Shown piece by piece: positions 15,933 through 24,288 of a DNA stretch of 64,000 bases (its first letter is position 1; each line of letters starts with the position of its first letter). Under the pieces are notes generated by a model. That model searched no databases. It had not been told where the DNA came from and worked only from the letters and a program-made list of their open reading frames with translations. The DNA comes from Amycolatopsis viridis (GTDB lineage Bacteria > Actinomycetota > Actinomycetes > Mycobacteriales > Pseudonocardiaceae): assembly GCF_011758765.1 (NCBI RefSeq), contig NZ_JAANOU010000001.1, positions 868,001 to 932,000 of the forward strand, in the 5' to 3' direction. Position numbers and translations under genes: made by a program.

Positions 15933-17114
15933 TCACGGCGTGATGAGGTAGACGATCCCGCCGGGTCCGCCGGCCACCGAGCCGTCCGCGGTGTGCCGTT
16001 TGGTGCGCTGCCAGATGTTTTCGAATTGGGCACGCGGGTAGACCGTCCGCACGTTCGCGTTGCTGTTCGCGGCCGGGTCGTTGGCGATGACGTCACCGTC
16101 CTCGGTGAACCCGACGACGACCATGATGTGGCCGGCCGTGCCGTAACCCGCGCCGTCCAGCTCGTCGGCGCGGAACGACTGTGACGTGATGACCGGGATC
16201 CCGCGGGCGATGTAGTCCTCCAGCTCGGTCAGCGAGTGCAGGCGCGTGACGTGCCCGCGCAGGCCGAAGGTCGCCGCGTAGGCGGTGTTGAACGGCCAGT
16301 TCCCGGTGCCCGCGTAGGCGAGGTCGTAGGTCTGGCGGGCCGCGTAGTCGACGGTGCGGTCGGCGTACTCCGCGGGGATCCAGGTCATGTCCTCCGGTCG
16401 CGGGCGGCGACCCCAGTACTCGACCACCATTTCGGTGGACGTCGGGCTGCACCAGTTCTCCCCGCCGCCGCCGTACTCCGGAAACTGTCCTTTGTGGATG
16501 TTCTGAGCGTAGGCGGGGACCGCGAGTTCGATGCCGGAGGCCCGGCCGGGCGGCGAGGTCGGCACCTCGAAGCGGTCCGGCACGTTCGACGTCATCGCGC
16601 CCACCGCGCTGATCGCCGGCATCGCCCGGGTGCCCGGCGCGTGGTAGAGCGAGACCCGCAGCCGGTACGCGCGCAGCAGCTCGCCGGGCTTCATCACCAG
16701 CGTGTCCACCGAGACCTGCGCGTGCGCGTCGTCCTGACCGTCGACGCTGGTGCGCCGGATGTCGCTGTCACCGGCGGCCCACCGGCCCATCACGTACCAC
16801 GCGGTTTCGGCGCCCGCTGTGGTCCGGCCCTGGGTCTCCACCTCGATCCAGGTGCCCGGCGGGGTGTGCGCGTTCCAGGACGCGATCAGTTCGGTGGCGT
16901 CGAAGCCGGGCGCGTGGAACGGCGAGGTCCACTGCGACCGCTCGTAGTCGCGTCCCTGGTAGGACTGCACCCCGGCGGGTTCGAACGGGCCGGGGCGGGT
17001 CCATTCGTGGTAGTCGATCGCCTCGTCGCCGGCGCGGCCGGAAGCGGCGGCGGGTTGCACGGACACCGTCGCCATCATCGCGGCGGCGAGCACGGCGAGC
17101 AGAGCGCGGGTCAT
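15933..17114 (-). CDS. secreted C39-like peptidase family protein
   Basis: 393-residue exported protein. Residues 1-25 form a signal peptide (MTRALLAVLAAAMMATVSVQ, then AAASG). The second half has a papain-like C39 layout: Cys in GENWCSPTSTEM, His in GTAGHIMVVVGFT, and Asp in VIANDPAAN. The first half is a beta-rich region of unknown role. Such proteins are predicted extracellular peptidases, but activity here is inferred. ATG 17114 is fixed by GGGGGAG 9 nt upstream; the longer open frame is not used. It appears monocistronic. Confidence 0.85.
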   Translation of the reverse strand: MTRALLAVLAAAMMATVSVQPAAASGRAGDEAIDYHEWTRPGPFEPAGVQSYQGRDYERSQWTSPFHAPGFDATELIASWNAHTPPGTWIEVETQGRTTAGAETAWYVMGRWAAGDSDIRRTSVDGQDDAHAQVSVDTLVMKPGELLRAYRLRVSLYHAPGTRAMPAISAVGAMTSNVPDRFEVPTSPPGRASGIELAVPAYAQNIHKGQFPEYGGGGENWCSPTSTEMVVEYWGRRPRPEDMTWIPAEYADRTVDYAARQTYDLAYAGTGNWPFNTAYAATFGLRGHVTRLHSLTELEDYIARGIPVITSQSFRADELDGAGYGTAGHIMVVVGFTEDGDVIANDPAANSNANVRTVYPRAQFENIWQRTKRHTADGSVAGGPGGIVYLITP

Positions 17115-17169
17115 CCGGGAATTCTCCCCCGGTGCGCCGGTGGTGTAAACCACTGACCGGGCGAGCGGG

Positions 17170-17577
17170 TCAGAGCACCGCCTGGGACTGGGTCACCTTC
17201 GCGACCAGCTTGCCGGCGTCGTCGTGCAGTTCGGTCTCCACCACGATCACCTTCCGGCCCGTGTGCAGCGGGCGCGCGGTCGCCACCACGTGCCCCTCGC
17301 GCACCCCGCGCAGGAAGTTCGTCTTCGACTCGATGGTGGAGGTGCCCTGCGCGCCCTCGGGCAGGTTGAGGAACGCGCACACCGCGCCGGTCGAGTCGGC
17401 GAGCGCCATCAGCGCCCCGCCGTGCAGCACACCGCCGATCGTGCACAGGCTCGCGTCCCACGCCAGCCGGGCGCGGACGACGTCCGCCGAGTGCTCCAGG
17501 ACCTCGATGCCGAGCCGCTCCGAGAACGGCATCGACTGGTGGAACAGCGCCGTTCCGGTCTCGTCGAGCTGAGTCAT
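17170..17577 (-). CDS. PaaI-family hotdog thioesterase
   Basis: 135-residue acyl-CoA thioesterase of the hotdog fold, acting as a homotetramer in the cytoplasm. The PaaI/YdiI motif is clear: GGVLHGGALMALADSTGAVCA, with the HGG helix start and the following acidic residue. IESKTNFLRGVREG is the second conserved strand. It lies downstream of and on the same strand as the acyl-CoA ligase at 17665, about 87 bp away with a possible terminator between them, and may release CoA from acyl-CoA products. Confidence 0.9.
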   Translation of the reverse strand: MTQLDETGTALFHQSMPFSERLGIEVLEHSADVVRARLAWDASLCTIGGVLHGGALMALADSTGAVCAFLNLPEGAQGTSTIESKTNFLRGVREGHVVATARPLHTGRKVIVVETELHDDAGKLVAKVTQSQAVL

Positions 17578-17592
17578 GATCCGTTTCTAGCG

Positions 17593-17652
17593 CACCGTGC
17601 GGGCCGGCACCAGCTCCCCGGTCCGGCCCGCCCGGCGCCCCTGCGCACGGTG
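17593..17652 (-). terminator. long imperfect hairpin after the acyl-CoA ligase
   Basis: Outer arms CACCGTGCG and CGCACGGTG and inner arms GGGCCGG and CCGGCCC could fold together, 12 bp beyond the ligase stop. There is no T-tract. It may terminate the ligase transcript before the thioesterase. Confidence 0.4.
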
Positions 17653-17664
17653 GCACGCGCCCGG

Positions 17665-19287
17665 TCAGAAGTGCCGCACGTCGAGCTTGCCGTCCGAGTG
17701 GAAGGCACGCAGCCGCTTCTTGTCGAACTTGCCGACGCTGGTCTTGGGCACCTCGTCGATGAAGGTCCAGTGCTCCGGCAGCTGCCACTTCGCGACCTTG
17801 TCCGCCAGGAACTCGCGCAGCTCCGCGGCGGTCACCTGGTGACCCTCGCGGACGACGACGGCGACCAGCGGCCGCTCGTCCCACTTCTCGTCCGGCACCC
17901 CGATCACCGCGGCCTCGGCGACGGCCGGGTGGCTCATCACGGTGTTCTCCAGGTCGACCGAGGAAATCCACTCGCCACCGGACTTGATCACGTCCTTCGC
18001 GCGGTCGGTCAGCGTCAGGTAGCCGTCCGGGCTGATCCGGCCCACGTCACCGGTGCGCAGCCAGCCGTCGTGGAACTTCTCCGGGTCGGCGCCGCCGTGG
18101 TAGCTGCCCGCGATCCACGGGCCGGCGACCTCCAGCTCGCCCACGCTCTCGTTGTCCCACGGCTGCTCGTTGCCGTGGTCGTCGATGAGCCGCGCCCGCA
18201 CCGACGCCGGGAAGCGGCCCTGCGAGTACCGGTACTGCCACGCCTGCTCGCCGGTCGCGCCGGCGGGCGGCCGGGCCACGCTACCCAGCGGCGAGGTCTC
18301 GGTCATGCCCCACGCGTGCAGGATCGGCACGCCGTAGCGCTCCTCGAAGGCGTGCATCAGCGACGGCGGGCAGGCCGAACCGCCGACGACCACCTCGCGC
18401 AGGTGCGAGATGTCCTGCGGATGTTCCTCCAGCTGCTGCAACAAGCCCTGCCAGATGGTCGGCACGGCGCCCGCGAAGGTCGGTTTCTCCGAGGCCAGCA
18501 TCTGCGCCAGCGGGGCCGGCTGCAGGAACCGGTCCGGCATCACCAGCGACGTGCCCACCATCATCGCCGCGTACGGCATGCCCCAGGACATCGCGTGGAA
18601 CATCGGCACGATGACCAGCGCGGTGTCCTCCGGGGCCAACCGCATGCTGTCGCTCATGCACACCTGCATCGAGTGCAGCCAGATCGACCGGTGGGAGTAG
18701 GCCACACCCTTCGGGTCGCCCGTCGTGCCCGACGTGTAGCACATCGCGGCGGCCGAGCGCTCGTCGATCTCCGGCCAGTCGAAGGTGTCCGGCTGGGCGG
18801 CCAGCAGCTCGTCGTAGGAGTGCACCTCGACCCCGGCCGGGGCCTCCAGGGTGGCCGGGTCGCCGTTGGCGACGACGACGTGCCGGACGGTCTTCATCTC
18901 CGGCAGCTGCCGGGCCAGCAGCGGCACCAGCGAGCCGTCCACCAGCACGACCTGGTCCTCGGCGTGGTTGGCGACGAACGTCAGCTGCTCGGGGAACAGG
19001 CGGATGTTCAGGGTGTGCAGCACGGCACCCATCGCGGGGATCGCGAAGTAGGCGGCCAGGTGCTCGGCGTTGTTCCACATGAAGGTGCCGACCCGCTGGT
19101 CCCCGGTGATGCCGAGACCACGCAGGGCGCCGGCGAGCCGCCCGGCGTTGCGGCCCAGCTCCGCGTACGTCTCGCGGCGGGGACCCTGATCGGTCCACGT
19201 GGTCACCCGGCTGGCGGCGTGGATCCGGCTTCCGTGTTCCAGCAGGCGAGCCAGGGAGAGTTGTCCGTCCTGCATCGTGCTCAACAT
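17665..19287 (-). CDS. long-chain fatty-acyl-CoA ligase (AMP-binding)
   Basis: 540-residue adenylate-forming enzyme that activates carboxylic acids to acyl-CoA with ATP. Motif A10-type P-loop is [25 protein letters not shown] is the A5 motif; GWLRTGDVG and [17 protein letters not shown] give the A7/A8 hinge; and [14 protein letters not shown] carries the catalytic C-terminal Lys. Close to mycobacterial FadD-type long-chain ligases. ATG 19287 is chosen because GGGAG lies 5 nt upstream; a GTG two codons earlier is possible. It is divergent from the mIHF gene. Confidence 0.93.
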   Translation of the reverse strand: MLSTMQDGQLSLARLLEHGSRIHAASRVTTWTDQGPRRETYAELGRNAGRLAGALRGLGITGDQRVGTFMWNNAEHLAAYFAIPAMGAVLHTLNIRLFPEQLTFVANHAEDQVVLVDGSLVPLLARQLPEMKTVRHVVVANGDPATLEAPAGVEVHSYDELLAAQPDTFDWPEIDERSAAAMCYTSGTTGDPKGVAYSHRSIWLHSMQVCMSDSMRLAPEDTALVIVPMFHAMSWGMPYAAMMVGTSLVMPDRFLQPAPLAQMLASEKPTFAGAVPTIWQGLLQQLEEHPQDISHLREVVVGGSACPPSLMHAFEERYGVPILHAWGMTETSPLGSVARPPAGATGEQAWQYRYSQGRFPASVRARLIDDHGNEQPWDNESVGELEVAGPWIAGSYHGGADPEKFHDGWLRTGDVGRISPDGYLTLTDRAKDVIKSGGEWISSVDLENTVMSHPAVAEAAVIGVPDEKWDERPLVAVVVREGHQVTAAELREFLADKVAKWQLPEHWTFIDEVPKTSVGKFDKKRLRAFHSDGKLDVRHF

Positions 19288-19548
19288 GGGCACTCCCGCG
19301 CGGTGAAAGTTCGTCGTCGAACGTGTCTGCCGTCACTCTAAGGTGAAGACACCGCCGGTCGCCAGAAGCGGCCGCACCCGCCCCGACCGGGGGTTTCCGC
19401 GCGTGTCGAGGTCGCGGCTCCGGCCCTGGTGGCGTTTACTGGGCGCGTGGACCAGACGGCCTGGCCAGCGCTTGCGCGAGCAAGCACCGCGCTGGGTGCC
19501 AGCCGTCGCCGCGAGAGCGGATATCCGACACACGGAAGGACTACTACG

Positions 19549-19860
19549 TTGGCTCTGCCCACGTTGACCCCGGAGCAGCGCGCGGAAGCGCTGGCCAAGG
19601 CCGCCGAGGCCAGGAAGGCCCGCTCCGAGCTGCTCGCGTCGATCAAGTCCGGTCAGCAGTCCATCGACTCGGTGCTGGCGAAGGCCAAGGACGACAAGAC
19701 GATCGGCAAGACCAAGGTCACCCAGCTGCTCAAGGCGGTGCCCGGGCTCGGTGCCGTGAAGGTGGCCGCGCTGCTGGAGAAGGCCGGGATCGACCCGGAC
19801 CGGCGGGCCGGCGGCCTCGGCGAGCGCCAGCGCGCGGCGCTGATCGACGCCCTCAAGTAA
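19549..19860 (+). CDS. mihF: integration host factor, actinobacterial type (mIHF)
   Basis: 103-residue nucleoid-associated DNA-binding protein that bends DNA and is essential in mycobacteria. The N-terminal helix LPTLTPEQRAEALAKAAEA and the helix-hairpin-helix LLKAVPGLGAVKVAALL are diagnostic. The true start is TTG 19549: GGAAGGA lies 8 nt upstream, and the family begins MALP. The frame is open further upstream, but that stretch does not match the family. It stands alone, divergent from the ligase. Confidence 0.93.
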   Translation: MALPTLTPEQRAEALAKAAEARKARSELLASIKSGQQSIDSVLAKAKDDKTIGKTKVTQLLKAVPGLGAVKVAALLEKAGIDPDRRAGGLGERQRAALIDALK

Positions 19861-19942
19861 CCCGTTTCCGCAGGTCGGCGTGGAAGTGTTGCGCGAGTGA
19901 CACTTCCGCTCCCCGCTGCCGGACCGGGAGCACAATGGGGGT

Positions 19943-21070
19943 GTGGATGCCGCAGAGACACTCGAGGAGTACACGCCGGGCGACTTCTACTTCGCCACGT
20001 CACGGCACACTGTCTTCGGGTCCGGCTCTCGGCTGACCTTCGCCGACACCGACGTGTCGGCGCTCAGTGAGGCGGTCCCGGCCGCGCTGGCCGGGTCCCC
20101 GGGGTCGCTCGCGGTCGGTGTCCTGCCGTTCGACACCGCTGCGGCACCCGGATACCTCGTCGTGCCGGAAACCGCCCGGGTGGCGGGTCCGGCGCACCCC
20201 GGCGCGGCCGACCTGCCGCGGATGCCTGTCGACGGCCCCGACGTGGTGCGAGCCGTGCCCGAGCCGGTCGCCCACGTCGAGGCGGTCGCGCGCGCGGTGC
20301 GGGCGCTGACCGAGCGCGGCATGCGCAAGGTCGTGCTCGCGCGTGCCCTGGACCTGGAGTTTCCCGGTCCGGTGCCGGTCAAGGCGGTGCTGCACAACCT
20401 GGTCAAGGACAACCCGCACGGCTACACGTTCGCCGCGGCGCTGCCCGGCGGGCGGTCCCTCATCGGGGCGACGCCGGAGCTGCTGCTGTCCCGCAGCGGC
20501 CGGCGGGTCGTGTCGCACCCGCACGCCGGTTCCGCGCCGCGCTCGGCCGACCCGGTCACCGACCGGGAGAACGCCGAGCGGCTCGCGTCCTCGCGCAAGG
20601 ACCAGGTGGAACACGCGATCCTGAGCGAGGCGATCGTGGAGACGCTGCGGCCGTTCTGCCGCAACCTGCGCGTGCCGAGCACCCCGTCGCTGGTGGCGAC
20701 GCCCACGGTGTGGCACCTCAGCACGATGGTGACCGGTGAGCTGGTCGACCCGGAGGTGACGGCGCTGCACCTGGCAGGTGTCCTGCACCCGACGCCGGCC
20801 ATCTGCGGGTCGCCGACCGGCGACGCGCGGCGGCTGGTGGGCGAGCTGGAGCCGTTCGACCGCGGGTACTACGCGGGAACGGTCGGCTGGATGGACGCCC
20901 ACGGTGACGGCGAGTGGGCGGTCTCCATCCGGTGCGCCGAGGTGAGCGGGGAGCGGTTGCGGCTGTACGCGGGCGGCGGCATCGTGCCGGCCTCGGACCC
21001 GAAGGCGGAGCTGGACGAGACGTCGGCGAAGTTCCAGACGCTGCTGCGGGCGATGGGGCTGGAGCTGTAG
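19943..21070 (+). CDS. isochorismate synthase
   Basis: 375-residue chorismate-utilising enzyme (EntC/DhbC/MenF group) that makes isochorismate for catecholate or salicylate siderophores or menaquinone. Diagnostic blocks are MRKVVLARALDLEF, IGATPELLLSRSGRRVVSHPHAGSAPR, STPSLVATPTVWHL, and LHPTPAICGSP with the catalytic Glu region ELEPFDRGYYAGTVGW. GTG 19943 lies 6 nt after CACAAT. It converges on a phosphopantetheinyl transferase. No other siderophore or menaquinone gene is present here, so the pathway is unresolved. Confidence 0.92.
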   Translation: MDAAETLEEYTPGDFYFATSRHTVFGSGSRLTFADTDVSALSEAVPAALAGSPGSLAVGVLPFDTAAAPGYLVVPETARVAGPAHPGAADLPRMPVDGPDVVRAVPEPVAHVEAVARAVRALTERGMRKVVLARALDLEFPGPVPVKAVLHNLVKDNPHGYTFAAALPGGRSLIGATPELLLSRSGRRVVSHPHAGSAPRSADPVTDRENAERLASSRKDQVEHAILSEAIVETLRPFCRNLRVPSTPSLVATPTVWHLSTMVTGELVDPEVTALHLAGVLHPTPAICGSPTGDARRLVGELEPFDRGYYAGTVGWMDAHGDGEWAVSIRCAEVSGERLRLYAGGGIVPASDPKAELDETSAKFQTLLRAMGLEL

Positions 21071-21084
21071 CCCCACGGGGCTAC
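21067..21084. terminator. hairpin that contains both convergent stop codons
   Basis: GTAGCCCC-AC-GGGGCTAC is a perfect 8-bp inverted repeat. The left arm includes the TAG stop of isochorismate synthase and the right arm includes the CTA (TAG on the minus strand) of the phosphopantetheinyl transferase. It is probably a compact bidirectional terminator. Confidence 0.6.
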
Positions 21085-21773
21085 GGGGCCGGCCACCACC
21101 GTTCGGTCACCCGCAGCTCCTGCTCGGCCAGCACCGCGACCGCCGCCCGGTACCCCTCGCCGGGGTCGAGATCGGCCAGCCGGGTGCGGGCCGGGTCCAG
21201 CGCCGGATCCGCGGACGCGACCAGCTGTGGCGGATCCCCGGGCCCGGCCAGCGTGAGGCTCCGCAGCGGGATCCGCAGACCCCGTCCGGTGGCCTTCATC
21301 AGCGCCTCCTTGCCGGTCCAGAACCGGAAGAAGGCGGCCACCCGGTCCGGTTCGGTCAGGTCCGCCAGCGTCGCCCGCTCGGTCTCGTTCAGCGCGTAGC
21401 CGATCAGCGCGTCGTCCACGCGCCGGCTGGTGGTCTCGACGTCCAGGCCGACCGGAACGCCACTGGTCACGGCCACCCCGATGCGCTCGCCGGAGTGCGA
21501 GATGGACAGCTCGAACGCGGCCCCCGGCACCCGGGGGCGGCCGTGCGGCTTGCCGCAGTCGTCGCAGGCCGCGTCGAAGGTCACGTCCGCGGCCGCGCGT
21601 CCGAGCAGGTCACCGGCCACCGTCTTGGCCAGCACCCGGCCGGTGAGGAACCGCTGCCGGTCGATTTCCCGCCGGTAGGCCCGGTACCGTCCGCGCTCGG
21701 CGTCGTCCAGCAGGGTGAGGTACTCCGGTTCGTCCGGCAGTGGAACCGCCCACCACACCGCGCACTCGATCAC
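21081..21773 (-). CDS. 4'-phosphopantetheinyl transferase, Sfp type
   Basis: 230-residue enzyme that attaches the phosphopantetheine arm of CoA to carrier proteins of NRPS, PKS or fatty acid synthases. The two Sfp motifs are present: VGLDVETTSRR with the Mg-binding Asp/Glu, and FFRFWTGKEALMKATGRGL. The preceding FELSISHSGERIGVAV and CGKPHGRP are also typical. GTG 21773 lies 6 nt after a TAGGTT box (21780-21785), so it is probably leaderless. Its carrier-protein partners lie outside this window. Confidence 0.93.
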   Translation of the reverse strand: MIECAVWWAVPLPDEPEYLTLLDDAERGRYRAYRREIDRQRFLTGRVLAKTVAGDLLGRAAADVTFDAACDDCGKPHGRPRVPGAAFELSISHSGERIGVAVTSGVPVGLDVETTSRRVDDALIGYALNETERATLADLTEPDRVAAFFRFWTGKEALMKATGRGLRIPLRSLTLAGPGDPPQLVASADPALDPARTRLADLDPGEGYRAAVAVLAEQELRVTERWWPAP

Positions 21774-21974
21774 GTGCCCAACCTACGCGGTGCGTGCAGC
21801 CGCGCGTCTGCGCAGTGCTGACCCCAGCTGCGAGCCACCGCCCACGCGAGCGACTCGGCACCGAACGGGATTTGGCACCTGTGCCAGCTCACCTGGGACG
21901 TGAGCGCCTGCATGCCCACTTTTCATACCGAACTGGATTCCGATCTGAGCCGCCGTGCGCTAGTCTGGGTAGTA

Positions 21975-21988
21975 AGCAAGCGCTTAGT
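21975..21988. promoter_or_regulatory. KstR2-like operator candidate upstream of acyl-CoA dehydrogenase
   Basis: AGCAAGCGCTTAGT matches the published KstR2 consensus AnCAAGnnCTTGnT at all but one fixed position. It contains the palindrome AAGCGCTT and lies 13 bp before the start codon. The match is to a family consensus recalled from the literature; the true regulator could be another TetR protein. Confidence 0.45.
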
Positions 21989-22001
21989 AGAAGGGCCGAC
22001 G

Positions 22002-23171
22002 ATGGACTTCAGCTTGAGCACCGAAGAGCGGGAAGTGCGCGACTGGGTGCGCACGTTCGTGCAGCGTGAGCTGATGCCGCTCGAACCCGAGGTGCTGCGC
22101 CGCGAGCGCCGCAACGAGCCCGGCCTCACCTCCGACGAGCTGGCCGCGCTGCAGCTCAAGGCGAAGGAGTCCGGGTTCTGGGGCGTGCAGACACCGGAGG
22201 AGTACGGCGGCATGGGCCTGTCGGCTGTCATGACCGCGCTGCTCGAGGCCGAGCTCGGCCGCACGTTCGTGCCCTTCCGCTTCGGCGGCGCTGCGGACAA
22301 CATCCTGTTCCACGCCAACGACGAGCAGAAGGAGCGCTACCTGCTGCCGACGATCGCCGGCGAGCGCAAGTCGTGCTTCGCGATCACCGAGCCGGGTGCG
22401 GGCTCGGACGCCAAGAACATCCGCACGTCCGCCCGCAAGGACGGCGCGGACTGGATCATCAACGGCGAGAAGACGTTCATCACCGGCGGCAACGAGGCCG
22501 ACTTCGCCATGGTGTTCGCGGTCACCGACCCGGCGAAGGGCGCGGCCGGCGGGGTGACCTGCTTCCTGGTCGACCGGGACATGGGCTGGAAGTCCGAGCC
22601 GATCGACACGATGGGCGAGTGGGGTCCGGCGTCACTGGTCTTCGACGAGGTGCGGGTGCCGGAGAGCCAGATCCTCGGCGAGGAGGGCCGCGGCTTCGCG
22701 CTGGCGATGCAGTGGATCGGCCGTGGCCGCTACCTGCTGCCGGCCCGCGCCATCGGTTCCTGCGAACGGCTCATCTCGATGGCGATCGAGCACGCCAACA
22801 CGCGCGAGACGTTCGGGGCGCCGATCGCGACCCGGCAGGCGATCCAGTGGATGATCGCCGACTCCGGTGTCGAGCTGGAAGCCCTGCGCTGGCTGGTGCT
22901 GCACGCGGCGTGGCAGGTCGATTCCGGAATGGACTCGCGCCACGCGCAGTCCATCGCGAAGCTGTACGGCGGCATCAAGGCGAACGAAATCGTCGACCGG
23001 GTCCTGCAGATCCACGGTGGCATGGGTTACACGCGGGAACTGCCGATCGAGCGGTGGTACCGCGAGCTGCGGCTGCTGCGCATCTACGAGGGCACGGACG
23101 AGATCCAGCGCCGCACGATCGCCCGCAACCTGCTGAAGGGGCACGTCAAGATCGGCGGTGCGCTGGGCTGA
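22002..23171 (+). CDS. acyl-CoA dehydrogenase
   Basis: 389-residue FAD-dependent acyl-CoA dehydrogenase. Visible motifs are GFWGVQTPEEYGGMGLS in the N-terminal domain, CFAITEPGAGSDAKN near FAD, ITGGNEADFAMVF, and the C-terminal RIYEGTDEIQRRTIARNLL with the Glu/Asp active-site region and Arg for FAD contact. ATG 22002 has AAGGG 6 nt upstream; the longer frame covers the operator and is rejected. The KstR2-like site suggests a role in sterol or other cyclic-acid catabolism, but that is inference. A strong terminator follows. Confidence 0.92.
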   Translation: MDFSLSTEEREVRDWVRTFVQRELMPLEPEVLRRERRNEPGLTSDELAALQLKAKESGFWGVQTPEEYGGMGLSAVMTALLEAELGRTFVPFRFGGAADNILFHANDEQKERYLLPTIAGERKSCFAITEPGAGSDAKNIRTSARKDGADWIINGEKTFITGGNEADFAMVFAVTDPAKGAAGGVTCFLVDRDMGWKSEPIDTMGEWGPASLVFDEVRVPESQILGEEGRGFALAMQWIGRGRYLLPARAIGSCERLISMAIEHANTRETFGAPIATRQAIQWMIADSGVELEALRWLVLHAAWQVDSGMDSRHAQSIAKLYGGIKANEIVDRVLQIHGGMGYTRELPIERWYRELRLLRIYEGTDEIQRRTIARNLLKGHVKIGGALG

Positions 23172-23211
23172 GGCCGACCCCGCCCGCGTGATCGACTCGT
23201 CGGAAATACCA

Positions 23212-23262
23212 CCTCGGGGCCGCCTCCGGAAGTTCCGGAAGCGGCCCCGAGGCGCCTTTTTT
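23212..23262 (+). terminator. intrinsic terminator of the acyl-CoA dehydrogenase
   Basis: A 12-bp perfect stem, CCTCGGGGCCGC with GCGGCCCCGAGG, carries a smaller TCCGGA/TCCGGA hairpin in its loop and is followed by CGCCTTTTTT. It would also partly serve the convergent small gene at 23274. Confidence 0.92.
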
Positions 23263-23273
23263 CGGGAACTGTC

Positions 23274-23603
23274 TCAGGATTCGTTCTCGGCGTCCCGCAG
23301 TGCGCGCGGAGCCCCGGCCAGGTCCTCCTCGTTGCAGAGGAGCTTCAGGTCGTAGTACGGCGCGCCTTCGCGGTCGTCGTAGTCGAGGTGGATGGAGACC
23401 ACATCCACCGGCTCACCCAGCCACTCCTGTGCCGACCTGAGCCAGTGCGCGCACCGCTCGAGCGCGGTGGGCAGGTCGTCGTCACGGAACTGCACGGGAC
23501 GGTAGGGCACATCGTGGACATGATCCTGAGGGTGCGACGGAGCAGGGAGTCCCAACGCGAGACCCTGCTCGTCCAGTTCCAGTTGGATCGTTCGCTCAGT
23601 CAC
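23274..23603 (-). CDS. small acidic hypothetical protein
   Basis: About 109 residues, not assigned to a family. It opens with VTERTIQLELDEQGLALGL, then HVHDVPYRPVQFRDDDLPTALERC, and ends in a DYDDREGAPYYDLKLLCNEEDL block. It is strongly acidic and soluble, with no signal peptide or membrane segment. GTG 23603 is chosen because codon use and composition become coherent there; GACCCT lies 6 nt upstream, close to the leaderless pattern. It lies downstream of a TetR gene on the same strand and may be a separate unit. Confidence 0.65.
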   Translation of the reverse strand: MTERTIQLELDEQGLALGLPAPSHPQDHVHDVPYRPVQFRDDDLPTALERCAHWLRSAQEWLGEPVDVVSIHLDYDDREGAPYYDLKLLCNEEDLAGAPRALRDAENES

Positions 23604-23646
23604 CCTTCGAGGGTCCCTCAGCCCGGCCGAGTCGGCAAGACCCCAG

Positions 23647-24288
23647 CTAGGGCCGTGTGCGCCACACTCTCGCCGCGACCTCGCGAGCCCGTTCGGCGGC
23701 CCCCGCGCCGGGGGAAGCGGGGCAATCCAGCATGCGCAGCGCGAGCTGGGCATATCGGGCGGCGAGGCGGTCCAGCGGCAGTGGACCGCGCGGTGAGTAC
23801 CAGCGGGCCACGCCGGTGCACATCTCCAGCAGGGCGAGCCTGGTCACGGCCGGGTCGGGGGCGTCGAACACGCCCGCCGCGACGCCCGCAGCGATGGTGT
23901 CCGCCCAGATGGCTTCGTACTCGTCCCGCAGGGCGACGATGTCCCGCCGGGCGGAGCGGGACAGGGCGCCGACCTCGTGGTCCACCACCCGGGTCTCGTC
24001 CGGCTGCGCCGCGTGCGCCATGACGTGCAGCGTGACCAGGGCGGACAGCGCTCCGGCCGGGTCGTCGACGGTCTCCAGTGTTTGGCGCGCCGCCAACAAC
24101 AGCCGGTCGAGGCACTCCCGCATGATGCCGACGAGCAGGTCCTCCTTGGTGCCCATGTAGTGGTAAAGACTCGCGCTGGAGATCTTCGCCGACTGCGCCA
24201 GGTCCCGGATGCCGGTGCCGTGGAACCCCTTCGTCGCGAACAGTTTCACCGCTGCCCGGCGGACGCGCTGCTCGGTGGTCAGAGCCAT
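23647..24288 (-). CDS. TetR-family regulator of an acyl-CoA operon
   Basis: 213-residue repressor. LFATKGFHGTGIRDLAQSAK and ISSASLYHYMGTKEDLL form the helix-turn-helix and following helix, as in KstR2/FadR-like TetR proteins of actinobacteria. It is the last gene of a three-gene operon; its ATG overlaps the end of the acyl-CoA ligase gene by 10 nt, which fixes the start. The palindrome before the first gene of the operon (26491-26506) is its likely operator. The ligand is probably an acyl-CoA made by the ligase. Confidence 0.88.
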   Translation of the reverse strand: MALTTEQRVRRAAVKLFATKGFHGTGIRDLAQSAKISSASLYHYMGTKEDLLVGIMRECLDRLLLAARQTLETVDDPAGALSALVTLHVMAHAAQPDETRVVDHEVGALSRSARRDIVALRDEYEAIWADTIAAGVAAGVFDAPDPAVTRLALLEMCTGVARWYSPRGPLPLDRLAARYAQLALRMLDCPASPGAGAAERAREVAARVWRTRP

